Shown here: positions 63,001 to 64,000 of the stretch, one piece after another
How positions within the stretch are numbered: position 1 is the stretch's first letter
How the letters are laid out: every line of letters begins with the position of its first letter
NCBI RefSeq assembly: GCF_030555055.1
Contig: NZ_JAMOAO010000001.1
Coordinates: 2,170,001-2,234,000 of the forward strand
Origin: Nocardiopsis sp. YSL2
Lineage (GTDB): Bacteria > Actinomycetota > Actinomycetes > Streptosporangiales > Streptosporangiaceae
Length of the DNA: 64,000 bases
Direction: 5' to 3'
Notes under the pieces: model-generated
The model's input: only the letters and a program-made list of their open reading frames with translations
Databases searched by the model: none
What the model was told of the DNA's origin: nothing
Translations under genes and position numbers: made by a program

Positions 63001-64000
63001 CTGCTGGACATCGTGCGCGGGGTCGCCGAGACGCGCTACGACGAGGGCTACGAGCGGGGCGTGCACGACCACGACGCCGCCCGGATCCTGTCCGCTCTGC
63101 TGCGGCTGCGGACCGGGGCCGGGCTGCTGCGCTACCCCGGGCCCGCGCGCGCGGTCGCCCAGCTGTTCTGGGCCCACGGGACCGACGAGGACCAGCGGGC
63201 CGCCTGGCGCACGCGCGCCGGGTCGCTGGCGCGGGCACGGGAGGTGTTCGGTGCCCGCCGGTCGGCGGCGATCGACGGCCTGCGCGGGGAGCTGGCGCGG
63301 GGTGTGGACGCGTTCCTCACGGAGACCGGGCTGTACCAGGACACCGAGCTGGACCTGGTGGGCGAGTACCTCTTCGAGGAGCTGGCCGCGGACGGCGCGT
63401 CGGAGCGGGGGTTCGTGTCCGGCGCGGGGGCCAGGCTGCTCCTGGACCGGTTCCACCGGGCGCTGGGCAGCGCGCAGGAGACCACGCGCCGAGCCTTCGC
63501 CGAGGACCTGCGCCGGCTGGACGGCGACGTGGCGGCGCGCCACCAGCTGGTGACGGCGTGGCTGGACGCCTTCGCGACCACTCTGGAGGAGGGCTCGTTC
63601 GACGCGGGCGACCTGCCCGAGGCGGCCGTGATCGAGCTGACCGGGCGCGGGGTGGAGCGGTACGAGTCCTCGGCGGCGGTGCACGAGAGGGTGACGGGCC
63701 TGCTCGGCTCGCACCCGCGCGTGCGCGACCGGTCGCTGGAGGTGCGCCTGGACGAGATCCTGCCGCGCACCCGCGCGTTCCGGCAGCGGGACGTACCCGC
63801 CTACCGGGACTTCCAGCGGCGGCGCAACGAGCTGGTGGCCGCCGAGCGCGAACGGCTGCGGCTGGAGGAGTACAAGCCGAAGGTGATGAGCGGGTTCGTC
63901 CGCAACCGGCTGCTGGACGAGTCGTACCTGCCGCTGATCGGCGACAACCTGGCCAAGCAGCTGGGCGCGGCGGGCGACGACAAGCGCACGGACCAGAGCG
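60067..64000 (+). CDS. Giant DUF3686-type 'DNA repair ATPase' (3' end outside window)
   Basis: The frame opens at GTG 60067, 10 nt after the flotillin stop, and stays open to the last base (1311 codons seen). The N-terminal third (RRTEALNERRLEVFGGTELALLGTERIRTEHNC... GFTFADA, FPPSHDFSWVETTREDHVAG) is beta-rich and matches DUF3686-type proteins annotated as DNA repair ATPases. A long coiled coil follows (about 500-860). The AAA+ domain expected at the C-terminus lies beyond 64000. Despite the name, no repair function is established. The ribosome site is inside the flotillin end (GTGAGGTCG). Confidence 0.75.
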   Translation, partial: MTEALSQKTDDAGSDAVDTQSLDAGTYEVLRARLREQTGELARRTEALNERRLEVFGGTELALLGTERIRTEHNCVPRDIVSVGRSLGANADGAMILFGYNVFIGMQRETHVPDVFSLHRYERDGEGFTFADAPGDAAPGLLGDERFRQDFGQLYRYYRDAHLLQLRLVEDRLLAVFQTGPRTEDVRVLRWSVSPSGEVAYLDARGERDHVFPPSHDFSWVETTREDHVAGRHPHISILDELFVETLNGDLTVKVENNTEVGAGIYTEPVDEPLQSLADAEVHYARVGALILMKVLPYNETAWRYLVFNTRTKEVERLDGIGQSCQRLPDDQGLIFPGGYYLSTGAARTFDTDVTDLEFERVVRSPNGEDVLYVFHSRRDGRSLLLSYNTIRKEVANPIVCHGYSLFDDGTMTVFRDGSGEPTRVHPMQVWRTPFVSDVYAAAQPAGTGPLERIGNADLVRGVSECLSVARIASDMRPSTEVFEALIASCRRVSDQFHWLGEPELGDLAEPLSQVRATAEKVLEEFETVQALTRQAAEALAEAESRATSLIRTARGEAPRSAEGWVARLTELRRAQGQAATLREMRYADADRLDGLDRRMDEEIAAAGRRTVAFLEQDDAFAGYHSEVDRLVADAEAIDAVTAATAVGERIAEQTEGLQVVTEVIGSLDIGDAQVRTRILERISEVMGGINRARATLESRRKELLALEGRAEFAAEFALLGQAITGALAAADSPDRCDEQLGRIMLQLENLESRFAEFDDFLAELSDKREDVYEAFSTRKQSLVDERARRADRLASSAARVLEGVHRRVSTLSTQEDINTYFASDAMVTRLRRTVEEMRELGDTVRAEELDGQILAARQEAGRALRDRADLFEGGAGGETIRLGRHRFAVNTQPIDLTLTPHQGEMSVAVTGTDFRAPVTDAAFQETRHLWDRLLVSESEAVYRAEYLATSILGAAEENEGGLSLRALAEADVRSEGSLLDIVRGVAETRYDEGYERGVHDHDAARILSALLRLRTGAGLLRYPGPARAVAQLFWAHGTDEDQRAAWRTRAGSLARAREVFGARRSAAIDGLRGELARGVDAFLTETGLYQDTELDLVGEYLFEELAADGASERGFVSGAGARLLLDRFHRALGSAQETTRRAFAEDLRRLDGDVAARHQLVTAWLDAFATTLEEGSFDAGDLPEAAVIELTGRGVERYESSAAVHERVTGLLGSHPRVRDRSLEVRLDEILPRTRAFRQRDVPAYRDFQRRRNELVAAERERLRLEEYKPKVMSGFVRNRLLDESYLPLIGDNLAKQLGAAGDDKRTDQS

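Overview
The window is very GC-rich DNA with strongly G/C-biased third codon positions. It reads as a chromosomal segment of a filamentous-type actinomycete. A Nocardiopsis-like or other Streptosporangiales/Streptomyces-like organism is likely, judged from a SapA-type spore-associated protein, a Scy/DivIVA-like coiled-coil protein, a dnaK-grpE-dnaJ-hspR-clpB block with a HAIR operator, an ECF42/DGPF pair and a mutA-mutB-meaB operon. The genus is not resolved. No rRNA, tRNA, CRISPR array or complete transposase gene was seen.

Layout. 1-2.4 kb: tail of a membrane protein, a CTAG-bounded inverted-repeat element, an alpha/beta hydrolase, a frameshifted methyltransferase pseudogene and a STAS anti-anti-sigma factor. 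2.5-7.8 kb: methylmalonyl-CoA mutase small and large subunits and the MeaB chaperone, tightly coupled on the minus strand. 8.0-23.4 kb: a type VII secretion-like locus. It has an EssC/EccC-type ATPase with ubiquitin-like and FHA-like N-terminal regions, two Esx-size helical proteins, a membrane Ser/Thr kinase, a SapA-like secreted protein, an unknown protein, a giant repeat-rich putative substrate interrupted by a frameshift, and a divergent LysM-like membrane protein. 23.5-32.4 kb: mostly stand-alone genes (beta-propeller-like lipoprotein, YigZ, a Cys-rich HTH regulator with a DUF3291 protein, a SodC-like lipoprotein with only the copper ligands kept, a YidC paralogue with DUF6412, a D-aminoacylase-type amidohydrolase and a methyltransferase). 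32.4-39.7 kb: a TetR/MFS efflux pair with a visible operator, GNAT, the coiled-coil protein, gamma carbonic anhydrase and two unknowns. 39.7-43.2 kb: an ABC exporter plus histidine kinase operon. 43.4-45.6 kb: a large HdrD/FadF-like Fe-S oxidoreductase. 46.0-53.3 kb: the HspR heat-shock operon, closed by a perfect 40-nt palindrome. 53.4-56.9 kb: Uma2, an epimerase and an ECF42 sigma factor with its DGPF partner and a matching promoter. 57.2-64 kb: a cassette of an NfeD/YqiJ-like membrane protein, a flotillin and a very large DUF3686-type 'DNA repair ATPase' that runs off the window.

The parts most worth following are: (i) the kinase-linked type VII-like locus, which has no eccB/D/E or mycosin visible; (ii) the OB-fold protein/flotillin/ATPase cassette; and (iii) a small family of CTAG-ended inverted repeats that sit exactly on gene stop codons. 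Identifications come from reading motifs; no database search was possible.
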